The notes: generated from the letters alone by a model not told the origin. 64,000 nt of DNA from Rhizobium leucaenae USDA 9039 (GCF_000426285.1 NZ_AUFB01000012.1:124001-188000), one strand, 5' to 3'. Shown: positions 24,985-34,536, numbered from the stretch's first letter. Program-made: numbers and translations.

Positions 24985-27051
24985 GTGAGTAGCCGGATGA
25001 AAAGACCTATGATGATCTTGACCGCTATGGGCGTGGCGGTCGCGTGGAGTGCTTTGGCCTCACAGCTTCCCGGCGAACAGACGACCATCCCCGAAACGAC
25101 CGATGTGGCGATGACCATACCGGATCCGTTGAATACCGGATCGATCCCGCGCGGCTCGGCCATAGCCCCCGTCAGCGGCGATTTGAAAGCCGGCCTGGAT
25201 GCCCTTTCCAGTAAGAATCCGATGCAGGCGCTCGCCATCCGCAATGGCATGAGCCAGGGCACGCTCGATCGCCACATTCTGACCTGGGCAATCGCCACCT
25301 CTAGCCAGCCTGGCGTTCCGTCCGGCGAAATCGCCGCGGCGGCGCGTGAACTCGCCGGTTGGCCGGGTCTTTCCAGCCTGCGCGGTAATTCCGAACGCGC
25401 GCTTTACGCTGAAAATCCGCCCGCCGATCAAGTGCTTGCCGCCTTTGGCAATACGCAGCCAGAAACGCCGGAAGGCGCGGTCATCCTGTCACGCGCCCTG
25501 GTTTCGCGCGGTGCATCGGCGCAAGCTGCCAAGCTTATCCGCAAGATCTGGCGTAACGAAGGACTCGATAAGTCCTTCGAAGACAAGATCCTTGCCGAAT
25601 TCTCCAGCCTGCTGTCGCCTGCCGATCATAAGGCGCGGATGGACTATTTGCTTTATCGCGGCCGCACCGCGCAGGCGAAGCGTTTCGGCGACCTCTGCCG
25701 GGCGCAATCGCTCTACAAGGCCTGGGCAGCCGTCAACAATCATTCCGCCAATGCCGGAACTTTGCTTGCCAATATCGATTCGCAATGGCGAAACGACCCC
25801 GCCTATCTGTTCATGCGGGTCGAGAACCTGCGTCGTCAGGATAAATATGACGATGCCGCCAATCTCCTGATGCAGATACCGCGCGACCGCAGCGTACTCG
25901 TTAATGCCAGCCAATGGTGGGACGAGCAGCGCATCGTCAGCCGCGGCCTCGTGGATCAAGGCGAATTCAAAACTGCTTATCGCATCGTCGACGCCAGCGT
26001 CGCCGAGAGCGCGCAGGATATCGGCGAGGCGGAATTCCATGCCGGCTGGTATGCGCTGCGAGGGCTGCAGGACGGAGCGACGGCCGCAACGCATTTCCGT
26101 AAAATTCTGCAGGTGTCGAACGGTCCGATCTCACTGTCGCGCGCCTGGTATTGGCTCGGCCGCTCCGCCGAAGCCGGCGCCCCCGGCAAGGCGACGGATT
26201 TCTATGCCAAGGCAGCCTCCTATCCGAGCACCTTCTATGGCCAGCTCGCGGCCGAAAAATTGGGCCGCCGCACGCTGAACGTCACCTATCCATCGCCAAC
26301 GACCGAAGACCGGGAACGCTTCCAATCCCGCGAAGCGGTCCAGGCTATCGCACATCTCGAAGCGGCAGGTCACGGCTGGCGGGCTGACGCCCTTTATCGA
26401 GCACTGGCGAAACAATTGCAGAGCCCCGGCGAGATCGCCATGCTGGCGGCGCAGGCCGAGCGCTCCGGCAATCACCAGCTTTCTTTGCAGGTCGGCAAGA
26501 TCGCCTATGGCCGGGGCGTCGATGTCGCAGCGCTTGCCTTCCCGATCGGCGTCATTCCGGACAACGCCAATATCTCCGGTTCCGGCAAGGCGCTCGCCTA
26601 CGCCATTGCCCGGCAGGAGAGCGCCTTCAACCCGGCAGCGATCTCGTCTGCCAATGCGCGCGGTCTGCTGCAGCTTCTGCCGAAAACCGCCAAGGCAGTC
26701 GCCAGCCGTCATGGCATTGCCTATTCCGCGGACAAGCTGACGCAGGATGCCGGCTACAACGCGACGCTGGGCGCCCATTACCTCGGCGAGCAGATCGACG
26801 CCTTCGGCGGCTCCTACATTCTGACCTTCATCGCCTACAATGCAGGTCCGAACAAGGTTCCGGAGTGGATCAGCCGCTACGGCGACCCGCGTGGCAAATC
26901 GATCGACGATGTCGTCGATTGGATCGAGCGCATTCCCTTCCCCGAAACGCGCAACTATGTCCAGCGTGTCATGGAGAATTATCAGGTCTACAAGGCCCGG
27001 CTGGGCCAGAAGACCGATATCGAGCACGATCTGATCTACGGACGCGGCTGA
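24985..27051 (+). CDS. slt: Soluble lytic murein transglycosylase (Slt-like)
   Basis: A 688-residue periplasmic lytic transglycosylase that cleaves peptidoglycan to 1,6-anhydro-muropeptides. An N-terminal signal sequence (MMILTAMGVAVAWSALASQ) precedes a long alpha-helical superhelix (residues about 60-520). The C-terminal SLT domain carries the catalytic Glu in ARQESAFNPAAISS, followed by ARGLLQLLP and FIAYNAGPNKVPEW. The GTG at 24985 is used; the ATG at 24997 gives a more typical signal peptide (MKRPMMIL), and neither has an ideally spaced ribosome-binding site (GGAGGGG lies far upstream). Confidence 0.9.
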   Translation: MSSRMKRPMMILTAMGVAVAWSALASQLPGEQTTIPETTDVAMTIPDPLNTGSIPRGSAIAPVSGDLKAGLDALSSKNPMQALAIRNGMSQGTLDRHILTWAIATSSQPGVPSGEIAAAARELAGWPGLSSLRGNSERALYAENPPADQVLAAFGNTQPETPEGAVILSRALVSRGASAQAAKLIRKIWRNEGLDKSFEDKILAEFSSLLSPADHKARMDYLLYRGRTAQAKRFGDLCRAQSLYKAWAAVNNHSANAGTLLANIDSQWRNDPAYLFMRVENLRRQDKYDDAANLLMQIPRDRSVLVNASQWWDEQRIVSRGLVDQGEFKTAYRIVDASVAESAQDIGEAEFHAGWYALRGLQDGATAATHFRKILQVSNGPISLSRAWYWLGRSAEAGAPGKATDFYAKAASYPSTFYGQLAAEKLGRRTLNVTYPSPTTEDRERFQSREAVQAIAHLEAAGHGWRADALYRALAKQLQSPGEIAMLAAQAERSGNHQLSLQVGKIAYGRGVDVAALAFPIGVIPDNANISGSGKALAYAIARQESAFNPAAISSANARGLLQLLPKTAKAVASRHGIAYSADKLTQDAGYNATLGAHYLGEQIDAFGGSYILTFIAYNAGPNKVPEWISRYGDPRGKSIDDVVDWIERIPFPETRNYVQRVMENYQVYKARLGQKTDIEHDLIYGRG

Positions 27052-27135
27052 GCTCCCTGCCCGCACAAGCGCGATTGTTCAAGACAAAAAAATCGCGTTA
27101 CATCCCTCGTGAAACGCCATTCACGAGGGCTATCC

Positions 27136-28023
27136 ATGCACAATGACAATGAAAGCGGCTTTGTCAGCAGAACGATTTCGGCGCCGGACGGGCTAAGGCT
27201 CTACGCACGCGATTACGGCGACGATTCAATCTCGGGCCTGCCGCCGGTAGTCTGTTTGCCGGGTCTGACCCGCAACTCCCGGGATTTTCATGATTTGGCG
27301 CTGCTTCTGTCGCGTGATCCGGTGGCGCCGCGCAGGGTGATTACGCTCGATTTCCGCGGGCGCGGCCTATCGGCCTGGGATGATGAGAAAAGCCACTACA
27401 ATCTCGCCGTCGAGGCCCAGGACGTGCTCACAACCTGCGCTGCGCTGAATATACCGAATGCCGTCTTTATCGGCACGTCGCGTGGCGGTCTCGTTCTGCA
27501 TCTGCTGGCCGCTAGCCATCCCGATATTCTCAAGGCCGTCATTCTCAACGACATCGGTCCCGTTCTGGAAAAGGAAGGGCTTGTCGATATTCGCGATTAT
27601 CTGAACCGCGGCAGGAAACCAGCCAATTGGGACGAAGCTGTCGAGATTCTGCAGGAGAATCATAGTCGCGCTTTCACGGCGCTCACGGACGACGATTGGC
27701 GCGAGATGGCTCGGGCGATCTATACGCTCACTGATGGCAAAGTCGTCGCGGATTTCGATCCTGTTATCGCCGCACAGATGAAGTCGCTCGATTTCGAAAC
27801 GCCGCTGCCGGATCTCTGGCCACAGTTCGAGGCGTTTCGAAATATCCCGTTGATGGTGGTTCGAGGGGAGAATTCCAAACTGCTGACGACAGCCAGCCTA
27901 GAGGAGATGGCACGGCGCCATCCCGGCATGACGACAAAGATTGCTATCGGGCAAGGACATGCTCCGATTTTGCATCTTGGGGATATTCCGCTCGCGATTC
28001 GGCATTTTCTCGCAGCCATCTAA
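27136..28023 (+). CDS. Alpha/beta hydrolase
   Basis: A 295-residue alpha/beta-hydrolase-fold enzyme. The ATG at 27136 follows GAGGG at good spacing; an ATG at 27109 is less likely. Motifs: oxyanion region LPGLTRNSRDF, nucleophile elbow GTSRGG (Ser), probable acid in VRGENSKLL and catalytic His in GQGHAPIL. The nearest groups are esterase/lactonase-like hydrolases; the substrate is unknown. No signal peptide is seen. It is the last rightward gene before the leftward porins. Confidence 0.85.
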   Translation: MHNDNESGFVSRTISAPDGLRLYARDYGDDSISGLPPVVCLPGLTRNSRDFHDLALLLSRDPVAPRRVITLDFRGRGLSAWDDEKSHYNLAVEAQDVLTTCAALNIPNAVFIGTSRGGLVLHLLAASHPDILKAVILNDIGPVLEKEGLVDIRDYLNRGRKPANWDEAVEILQENHSRAFTALTDDDWREMARAIYTLTDGKVVADFDPVIAAQMKSLDFETPLPDLWPQFEAFRNIPLMVVRGENSKLLTTASLEEMARRHPGMTTKIAIGQGHAPILHLGDIPLAIRHFLAAI

Positions 28024-28066
28024 GCTCCCGCGCGGCACCATCGACATGCACAGCGCAAAAAGAAAA

Positions 28067-28089
28067 GGCCCGGTTGGGAAAACCGGGCC
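28067..28089 (-). terminator. Intrinsic terminator of the first porin gene
   Basis: Perfect 9-bp stem GGCCCGGTT/AACCGGGCC with a 5-base loop. On the minus strand it is followed by TTTTCTTTTT, a good T tract, so it terminates the porin gene ending at 28155. It may also stop rightward read-through from the hydrolase. Confidence 0.85.
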
Positions 28090-28154
28090 AATCCCTTTCT
28101 GATCGGAGGTCAGATCAGAGTGTAAGTTTTGCCAATTCGGCTTTGAAAACCGAA

Positions 28155-29249
28155 TTAGAAGCTGCGCTGGAAGCGGAGGATACCAGCCCACTGATCCTGG
28201 TTTACAGAATCGAAGTTGGTGTAGGTAACTTCCGGCTCGATGAGCAGGTTCTTAACCGGGTTGAACTTCAGGTTCGTCGTGGCTTCGAATATCTTGGAGT
28301 CGGTGTAGGCGAGCTGCACGTTCCACTTCAGCTTGTCGCTGATCTTGTAGCCAACGCCACCCCAAACAGCCCAGTCACCCCAGCCGCAGAGATCGCCACG
28401 GCCAACCGGGCAAGCAGATGCGTTCAGGTTCGAACCGGCGTACTGGTTGAGCTTGTCGCCGTCGGTGTTCCAGCCGCCCATCAAGAAGGCCGTGAACGCG
28501 CCGAAGTCAGCGTCGACGCGAGCCTTGATAGCGCCTTCTTCGACGATCGAGTCGTAACCGCCGACGATCTTGAAGCCGAAGTTGCCAGCCTTATAGCCAA
28601 CGCCGGCAACGGCGTTCGGTGCATAGTGGTCAGCCTTGGACTGAACCCAAGCGCCGCCGTAGGAAGACGTATCCGAACCGGAGTTGGAGTCTTCGAGCGA
28701 GACGACAGCCGTGAAGCCGTTGCCTGCATCGTAGTTGTAGGTGATCTGGTTGAGTTCGTACGGGCCGTCATAGACCACGTCGTCGTTGATGACGTCGCCG
28801 GCGTATCCTGCGAACAGGTTGTACTGCGAGTCCTGCTTACCAACCAGGAAACCGCCGAGGCTGATGTTAGCCCAGAGCAGCTTGGTGGTCGTTGCGTTGC
28901 CGTCGTTCCAGTCGAAACGGTAGACGGTGTTGGTCTTCAGCGGACCGTATTCGGTGTCCGTTGCAGTGTCGACGCTGAGCTGAGCGCGGGTGTGCCAGTA
29001 GGTGCCGCGGTCGCCGCCCGGACCCGGATTGTAGGCATTGTACCAGCCGCCTTCGGTACGGACCATGCCGCCGATCTTGAGGCAGGTTTCGGTGCCCGGA
29101 ATGAAGAAGTAGCCAGCGCCATAAGCGTCGCAAATGCGGACGTATTCAAGCGGCTCCGGCTCAGCGGCGACGACGGCATCGGCTGCATGAGCACCGGAAA
29201 CTGCTGCCAGCGCAGCAGCGGAGCCGAGAAGAAGGCTCTTGATGTTCAT
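28155..29249 (-). CDS. ropA: RopA-type outer membrane porin (first copy)
   Basis: A 364-residue porin of the alphaproteobacterial Porin_2/RopA family, a trimeric beta-barrel channel in the outer membrane. The signal peptide is cleaved near SGAHA|ADAV. The mature N-terminus LEYVRICDAYGAGYFFIPGTETCLKIGG is diagnostic and contains two conserved cysteines; the protein ends in Phe (LRFQRSF), needed for BAM-dependent insertion. It is a tandem paralogue of the porin at 29724-30785, with near-identical first 60 residues and a nearly identical central block. A GGAGTT site precedes the ATG. Confidence 0.92.
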   Translation of the reverse strand: MNIKSLLLGSAAALAAVSGAHAADAVVAAEPEPLEYVRICDAYGAGYFFIPGTETCLKIGGMVRTEGGWYNAYNPGPGGDRGTYWHTRAQLSVDTATDTEYGPLKTNTVYRFDWNDGNATTTKLLWANISLGGFLVGKQDSQYNLFAGYAGDVINDDVVYDGPYELNQITYNYDAGNGFTAVVSLEDSNSGSDTSSYGGAWVQSKADHYAPNAVAGVGYKAGNFGFKIVGGYDSIVEEGAIKARVDADFGAFTAFLMGGWNTDGDKLNQYAGSNLNASACPVGRGDLCGWGDWAVWGGVGYKISDKLKWNVQLAYTDSKIFEATTNLKFNPVKNLLIEPEVTYTNFDSVNQDQWAGILRFQRSF

Positions 29250-29651
29250 AATAACTCCAGTTCTAAATATCGATTAGGTATGAGAATTCGCGCCGAGAAA
29301 TCGACGGGCCCTACCCCACCCCGTGTTCAAAGTTGACCCCTGATCTGGGAGAACCAAGACGAGAAGTCTTGCTTCCGATTTGGGAACCTACAGATCGAAT
29401 TTTTCAGAGCAATATCAGAGACAAACTATAATCATATGTGACGCTCGTTTCGAATCTCGCGTTGCACAAAAATCACGTCGCAAAACTGTCACACAGTTGC
29501 CGCGGTCAAAAATCGAACTCTACTTGGCATTACTCTGCGCAAGAACTCAGATCGTAAATCTATATTAGGTTCAGCACATTATAATTTTAGGATATTCGAA
29601 ATATAATTCCTCGTTGTTCGATGCACCGGAGATCGGCTGTCCCGAAATGCA
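29250..29651. other. Leader and promoter region of the first porin
   Basis: No credible gene. The segment next to the porin start contains CCCTACCCCACCCCGTGTTC (29309-29328; G-rich on the transcript), closely matched by CCCTGCCCCATCCTCGTGTT at 30839-30858 at the same distance from the second porin, so part of the leader was duplicated with the gene. The rest (29390-29640) is AT-rich and presumably holds the promoter. One small rightward open frame here lacks coding character. Confidence 0.6.
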
Positions 29652-29679
29652 AAAAGCCCGGCTCGAAAGCCGGGCTTTT
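29652..29679. terminator. Bidirectional intrinsic terminator after the second porin
   Basis: Perfect 12-bp stem AAAAGCCCGGCT/AGCCGGGCTTTT with tetraloop CGAA. The A and T flanks give a T tract in either direction. On the minus strand it ends the porin gene whose stop is at 29724. Confidence 0.85.
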
Positions 29680-29723
29680 CGTCACCAATGTGACAATCAG
29701 ATTCTGACCGAGGTCAAATCAGA

Positions 29724-30785
29724 TTAGAAAGTGCGCTCGAAGCGGAGGATACCAGCCCACTGGTCTTCGTTGATCGAATCCCAGTTGGTGTAGGAAACTT
29801 CCGGCTCGATGAGCAGGTTCTTGACCGGGTTGAACTTGAGGTTCGTCGTAGCGGCGAAGATCTTCGAGTCGGTGTAAGCGAGCTGCAGGTTCCACTTCAG
29901 CTTTTCGTTGATCGGAACGCCAACGCCACCCCAAACTGCCCAATCGCCCCAGCCGATACCAGCAGCGTCGCCGCCACCGTTCGAGCCAGCGTACTTGTTC
30001 AGCTTGTCGCCGTCCGTGTTCCAGCCGCCCATGACGAAGGCAGAGAGAACGCCAAAGTCAGCGTCGATACGAGCCTTGATAGCGCCTTCTTCGACGATGG
30101 AGTCATAACCACCGACGACCTTGAAGGACCATGCGCCAGCCTTGTAGCCAGCACCGGCAACGACGTCCGGAGCATAGTGATCCGAGCTGTCTTCGCCGTT
30201 AGAGCCATGTGCGCCAACGCCAGAATTGCTGTCTTCCAACGAGATCACAGCCGTGAAGCCGTTGCCGGCGTCGTAGTTGTAGGTGATCTGGTTGAGTTCG
30301 TACGGGCCGTCATAGACCACGTCGTCGTTGATGACGTCGCCAGCATAACCAGTGAACTGGTTGAACCAGGAGTCCTGCTTACCAACGCTGAAGCCGCCGA
30401 GGCTGATGTATGCCCAAAGAAGGTTCGTGCTCGTGGAGCCGCCTTCCTGCCAATCCCAACGCAGGATGGTGTTCGTCTTCAGCGGACCGTATTCGGTATC
30501 GGTCGCGGTTTCGACGTTCAACTCAGCACGGGTGTGCCAGAGCGTGCCACGAACGTTGTTCGGGTTGTAAGCGTCGTACCATTCACCTTCCGAACGAACC
30601 TTGCCGCCGATCTTGAGGCAGGTTTCGGTGCCCGGAATGAAGAAGTAGCCCGCACCGTATGCGTCGCAGATGCGAACGTATTCGAGCGGCTCCGGCTCAG
30701 CGGCGACAACAGCGTCAGCCGCGTGAGCACCGGAAACTGCTACAAGCGCAGCAGCGGAGCCGAGAAGAAGGCTCTTGATGTTCAT
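29724..30785 (-). CDS. RopA-type outer membrane porin (second copy)
   Basis: A 353-residue Porin_2/RopA family protein, tandem paralogue of the gene at 28155-29249. Signal peptide, diagnostic N-terminus (LEYVRICDAYGAGYFF) and terminal Phe (LRFERTF) are all present. It differs mainly in predicted surface-loop regions (for example WYDAYNPNNVRGT and the GGGDAAGIGWG segment, which lacks the two extra cysteines of copy one). The ATG at 30785 follows GGAGGT. Each copy has its own leader and terminator, so they can be regulated separately. Confidence 0.92.
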   Translation of the reverse strand: MNIKSLLLGSAAALVAVSGAHAADAVVAAEPEPLEYVRICDAYGAGYFFIPGTETCLKIGGKVRSEGEWYDAYNPNNVRGTLWHTRAELNVETATDTEYGPLKTNTILRWDWQEGGSTSTNLLWAYISLGGFSVGKQDSWFNQFTGYAGDVINDDVVYDGPYELNQITYNYDAGNGFTAVISLEDSNSGVGAHGSNGEDSSDHYAPDVVAGAGYKAGAWSFKVVGGYDSIVEEGAIKARIDADFGVLSAFVMGGWNTDGDKLNKYAGSNGGGDAAGIGWGDWAVWGGVGVPINEKLKWNLQLAYTDSKIFAATTNLKFNPVKNLLIEPEVSYTNWDSINEDQWAGILRFERTF

Positions 30786-31649
30786 TATTGACCTCCAGTC
30801 AAAGTTTCAATCGAGAATGAGAACTACCCGAAGGCATTCCCTGCCCCATCCTCGTGTTTCAAGAAGTGGACGATCAATCGCCCTCGCTTCCGAAATTGAA
30901 AATACAAGACGCGAACTGTCACGCAATCTACATCTTATCGGAAACGGGGATTTGCGTGAGCCTTCCGCAATTCCTGTTGCCGAAAGGACACAAGTCCACG
31001 ATGCGGGGCCTGCATTTGTTTATAGTTTGTTAAGAAAGCCCTTACGGTACTAGCACTTACAGGCCGCTTTTAAATGATGACGTGGGAAGGAGACCGGCTG
31101 TCACAATGGCCGATCCAGGGCAAATCAGGGCTGCCGTGACGTCAAGCTCGCCATTTTCGACATCTGCCGGGATAACCGTCAACACTGCCGAACAAGCAAA
31201 TCCACGTTCACCACCTTACCGCAGCGCCGCGAGGCTGTGATTCTATTGCGGTCGATTCGATCGAGAATCGATATTGCCGATTATTCGCCAGCAAGATTGC
31301 AGCGGAATGACAGAAAAGAATCAATTGCCGGCAGCGCCGTGGAGGGAGACTTCGGTACTGGCAAAATGTCTGCGATTTGGCGCCCGCCTTCTGGAAGGCC
31401 AAAGCGTGAGCGGTGAGGGCCACCAATTCAGCATCTCGCGCGGGAGTCTTCAGCCATTACAAGGACCAAGGGCCAGAGGCGCAGACGAATCAGGCCGGCC
31501 AGCCGGTGCATTCATGCCGTATGATCTGGGATATGTTGAGCTGGAGCAAAGAGCTTGCAAACCATCGACAACCCGTTCGGCACGAGATTGTCACCCATGT
31601 CTTAGGGACAAACTGTTACCTATGTCTTCGGTATGGACAAAAAGCGGGA
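30786..31649. other. Long intergenic region without genes
   Basis: About 860 bases between the second porin and tRNA-Ser. It contains the porin leader with its conserved G-rich transcript motif (30839-30862), a short dyad TCGATTC/GAATCGA (31252-31258 with 31265-31271), and a 25-base-period direct repeat next to the tRNA (listed separately). Open frames here run into the tRNA gene and lack ribosome-binding sites or recognisable products. It may be decayed mobile DNA, but I see no transposase fragment. Confidence 0.55.
31589..31631. repeat. Two direct repeats resembling an IS end, beside tRNA-Ser
   Basis: TGTCACCCATGTCTTAGG (31589-31606) and TGTTACCTATGTCTTCGG (31614-31631) match at 15 of 18 positions with a 25-base period. 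Repeated sites of this kind occur at the ends of some insertion sequences as transposase-binding sites. The block ends 18 bases before the CCA end of the tRNA. No inverted partner or transposase was found nearby. Confidence 0.4.
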
Positions 31650-31740
31650 TGGCGGAGAAGATGGGATTCGAACCCACGATACGCTTTTGACGTATACTCC
31701 CTTAGCAGGGGAGCGCCTTCGACCACTCGGCCACCTCTCC
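31650..31740 (-). tRNA. tRNA-Ser (anticodon GCU)
   Basis: The minus strand folds as a type II tRNA with a long variable arm. The acceptor stem is GGAGAGG with CTTCTCC, discriminator G and encoded CCA (31650-31652). The T arm has GGGTTCGAATCCC. The anticodon loop CTGCTAA gives GCT (complement of 31704-31706), reading AGC/AGU serine codons. The D arm is GTGGCCGAGTGGTC-like. Confidence 0.95.
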
Positions 31741-31866
31741 GGTGCGGCCCTGATACGGCCAATCATTTATCGACGCAAGCGCTTTTTCGCCTCCATGCAC
31801 GTTCTCCCTGCATTCGGCGGTCTGCACGTCGTTCAGGGCGAACCCGAGCCGGCGTGCACTTCCCTC

Positions 31867-33084
31867 TCAACGCAGCAACTGCTTAAGGTCCGCAGCCGAA
31901 TCGGCCAGAATCGCCTTTTCCGGGTTGATGCCGGTTTCCAGCAGCTTCTTGCCTGTCACATAGGCCTTTGCATCGTTGATGGCATCGACGGCGATGAAGC
32001 GGCCGTCCTGGAAATACCAGACCGAAGCCGACCCTTCGCGGCCACCGGCGCGCAGAAGGGTCTCGTCATAGCCGAGGTTGAAGCCGGCGATCTGCAATTT
32101 CACGTCATATTGATCCGACCAGAACCATGGTTTCGGATCATAAGGCTCATTGCCGCCGGCAATGATTCCGGCTGCGGCTTCGGCCTGGTCGACGGCGTTT
32201 TGTACCGATTCGAGACGGATGCGGCCGCCATTCCAAGGCAATTCGGCGCAATCGCCCACAGCGAAGATCGAGGGGTCGGAGGTTCGGGCAAACGAATCGA
32301 CGACGATGCCGTTGCCAACTCCCAGTCCCGCCTCCTTGGCCAGCCGGTCATTTGGGGCGACGCCGATGCCGACGATAACGAAATCGACGTCTATCGTGGA
32401 GCCATCAGACAGCTCGGCGGCAACGACATGGCCGTTCTTGCCTATCAGTTGCTTGAGCCCGGTCTTTTCGCGGATGACGACATCATGTTGGCGGTGAATC
32501 GCCCGCATGATGTCGGCCGTCTCTCGGGCGGCGACCCGTTGCAGGATTCTGTCGGCCATTTCGATCAGGGTGACCTCGAGGCCGCGGTGGCGGGCAACCG
32601 CCGCCGCTTCGAGACCGATATAGCCACCGCCAATGATGAGAACACGGCGGCCCGCGCGCATTTCGCTCGCGAGCTGATCGGCATCGCGTTTGTCGCGGGC
32701 GAGATAGACACCTTCGAGCGCGCCACCGACCGAGGGCGGCAGCCGGCGCGGCATGGCGCCGGTCGCCAGCGCCAGCGTCTCATATCCCAGCGCCGAACCG
32801 TCCTGCATCATCACCTGTTTTGCGGCCCGGTCGATCTGCTCGACCCAGGTGGAGAGACGGATTTCGACATTGTTGTCGGCATACCAATGCTCAGGGCGAA
32901 ACAGCAGCCGGTCGAAGGCCATCTCGCCGAGGAGATATTTCTTGGTCAGCGGCGGTCGCTGATAGGGAAGGTTTTCCTCCGCGCCAATAATGGTGATCGG
33001 CCTCGAATCTCCGAGCGTCCGCACTTTGGCGGCAAGCGCGAAACCGGCCTGTCCTGCCCCGACAATGACCAATCTGCCCGTCAC
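31867..33084 (-). CDS. FAD-dependent ferredoxin--NAD(P)+ reductase-like protein
   Basis: A 405-residue flavoprotein of the rhodocoxin/putidaredoxin reductase family (pyridine nucleotide-disulfide oxidoreductase fold with a Reductase_C domain). FAD-binding VGAGQAG lies at 8-14, NAD(P)-binding IIGGGYIGLEAA at 150-161 and the second FAD motif FAVGDCAELP near residue 280. The C-terminal PWFWSDQYDVKLQIAG is typical of the group. Such enzymes pass electrons from NADH to a 2Fe-2S ferredoxin that serves a P450 or dioxygenase; no such partner is in the window. It lacks the CxxxxC redox disulfide of glutathione reductases. Confidence 0.9.
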   Translation of the reverse strand: MTGRLVIVGAGQAGFALAAKVRTLGDSRPITIIGAEENLPYQRPPLTKKYLLGEMAFDRLLFRPEHWYADNNVEIRLSTWVEQIDRAAKQVMMQDGSALGYETLALATGAMPRRLPPSVGGALEGVYLARDKRDADQLASEMRAGRRVLIIGGGYIGLEAAAVARHRGLEVTLIEMADRILQRVAARETADIMRAIHRQHDVVIREKTGLKQLIGKNGHVVAAELSDGSTIDVDFVIVGIGVAPNDRLAKEAGLGVGNGIVVDSFARTSDPSIFAVGDCAELPWNGGRIRLESVQNAVDQAEAAAGIIAGGNEPYDPKPWFWSDQYDVKLQIAGFNLGYDETLLRAGGREGSASVWYFQDGRFIAVDAINDAKAYVTGKKLLETGINPEKAILADSAADLKQLLR

Positions 33085-33231
33085 GATCCTTACTCCATTA
33101 TATAGTTATAGCGGCTCGTTATCCTGATATAGGACGGCGCTCCCAGGGATTTCAGGGGTAACGTCTCCCCTGGCAAGCGTCAATCATAGCTGACCTTGCG
33201 CCTGAGATCGGGAGGAAATTAGGGCAGAAGC

Positions 33232-34350
33232 TCAGGCCGGTATCTCGACCCAGCGACGCTCATGGAACGATTGCGCCATGGCATGCACCGATTTTTCGAT
33301 GCGCAGGCCATCCACAAAGCTTACGACGGATGCCGCATCGCCGGAAATGGCGCGGATCAGCTCCCGGCATTCGATGATCTTCAGATCGTTGAAGCCCAGT
33401 CCATGGCCTGGCGCAGGGATGAACCGGTCGTAGGGCCGGTGAGCCGGCGCGGCGAGAATTCTGCGGAAGCCCTGTTCGCTTTGCCTGCCATCCGCCTGAT
33501 AAAGCTCGAATTCGTTCATGCGCTCCTGATCGTAAACGATCGATCCTTTCGAGCCGAAGATCTGCAGCGCGATGCGGCCCTTGCGGCCCCAGGCGGAGCG
33601 ATTCGCCATCAGCACGGCGGAGATGCCGCCACCGAGCCGCATCAGCACATTGGCCAAGTCGTGATTCTCGACCGCGCGCCGCCCGCCGTCCTTCAAGGGC
33701 CGTTCGGCATAGGGCCTTCCCATATCGGTGATAACAGCTTCGACATGGCCGAACAAAAACCAGAGCAGCGACAGCGGATGCACGGCGAAATCGTCGAGCG
33801 CGCCATAACCGCTCGCAAGCTCGCTTTTCCAATAGAAGAAGCCCTCGGGATCGGCCATGAAGTCTTCGTCCATTTCGACGCGGACATGATTGACCTCGCC
33901 GATCGCGCCTTCGCCGATCAGCGTCTTGATATGCCGCATCACCGGGTTCTGGATATAATTGTAGCCGAGGATGGCGACTTTGCCCGAAGCCTTGGCGGCG
34001 CGCAGCATGCGTTCGGCATCGGCATAGACCGGCGCCATCGGCTTTTCGCACCAGACATGTTTGCCGGCCTCCAGCGCCGCGATTGCCATTTCCGGATGGA
34101 ATTGATTTGGCGTGGTGACGGAGACGACATCGACTTCGGGATCGGCGATCAGTTCACGCCAGTCGGCGGTCGCCTTTTCGAAACCGAATTCGTCACCACG
34201 CGCTTTCGCCAGCTCGCCATTGGCTTCCGCAAGATGAACGAGGCGCGGGCGTTCGACATCGCCGAAGACGGTCTTGACCGCGTTCCACGCCAGCGCATGG
34301 CATTTGCCCATATAGCCGGTTCCGATCAGTCCGACGCCAAGCGACTTCAT
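33232..34350 (-). CDS. iolY: Gfo/Idh/MocA family oxidoreductase of the inositol cluster
   Basis: A 372-residue NAD(P)-dependent sugar/inositol oxidoreductase. The Rossmann motif GLIGTGYMG is at the N-terminus, and EKPMAPVYADAE holds the family EKP motif whose Lys contributes to catalysis. The ATG at 34350 is chosen because GGAGG lies 8 bases upstream; further in-frame starts upstream are less well placed. It is divergent from iolR and shares an intergenic region with operator-like sites, so it is probably part of the inositol regulon. In Sinorhizobium meliloti the gene in this position is called iolY; the substrate here (an inositol isomer or derivative) is inferred. Confidence 0.82.
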   Translation of the reverse strand: MKSLGVGLIGTGYMGKCHALAWNAVKTVFGDVERPRLVHLAEANGELAKARGDEFGFEKATADWRELIADPEVDVVSVTTPNQFHPEMAIAALEAGKHVWCEKPMAPVYADAERMLRAAKASGKVAILGYNYIQNPVMRHIKTLIGEGAIGEVNHVRVEMDEDFMADPEGFFYWKSELASGYGALDDFAVHPLSLLWFLFGHVEAVITDMGRPYAERPLKDGGRRAVENHDLANVLMRLGGGISAVLMANRSAWGRKGRIALQIFGSKGSIVYDQERMNEFELYQADGRQSEQGFRRILAAPAHRPYDRFIPAPGHGLGFNDLKIIECRELIRAISGDAASVVSFVDGLRIEKSVHAMAQSFHERRWVEIPA

Positions 34351-34536
34351 ATCCATTTCCTCCACCAGCTTCCTCCTGAAGCATGGGCGATTTTTGGAAT
34401 ATTTGGACCGTTTTGACAAGCCGGCGCACCGATCGATTATGGCATATCATCCGTGAAATGATATTTATGGAAGTAAATTCAGGCGCTTAAAAATAATCGT
34501 GCCGATTTATTCAAAATCCGTTATGGTGGGAAATAT

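Noticed and set aside
28074..29336. Long plus-strand open frame opposite the first porin
   Set aside because: It mirrors the porin codons on the other strand; the porin has signal peptide, family motifs and terminator, so the long antisense frame is a by-product of codon bias.
29380..29568. Small rightward open frame in the porin leader region
   Set aside because: AT-rich, no good ribosome-binding site and no family pattern.
31274..31690. Open frame of 138 codons in the region before tRNA-Ser
   Set aside because: It runs into the tRNA gene, lacks a recognisable product and has no convincing ribosome-binding site.
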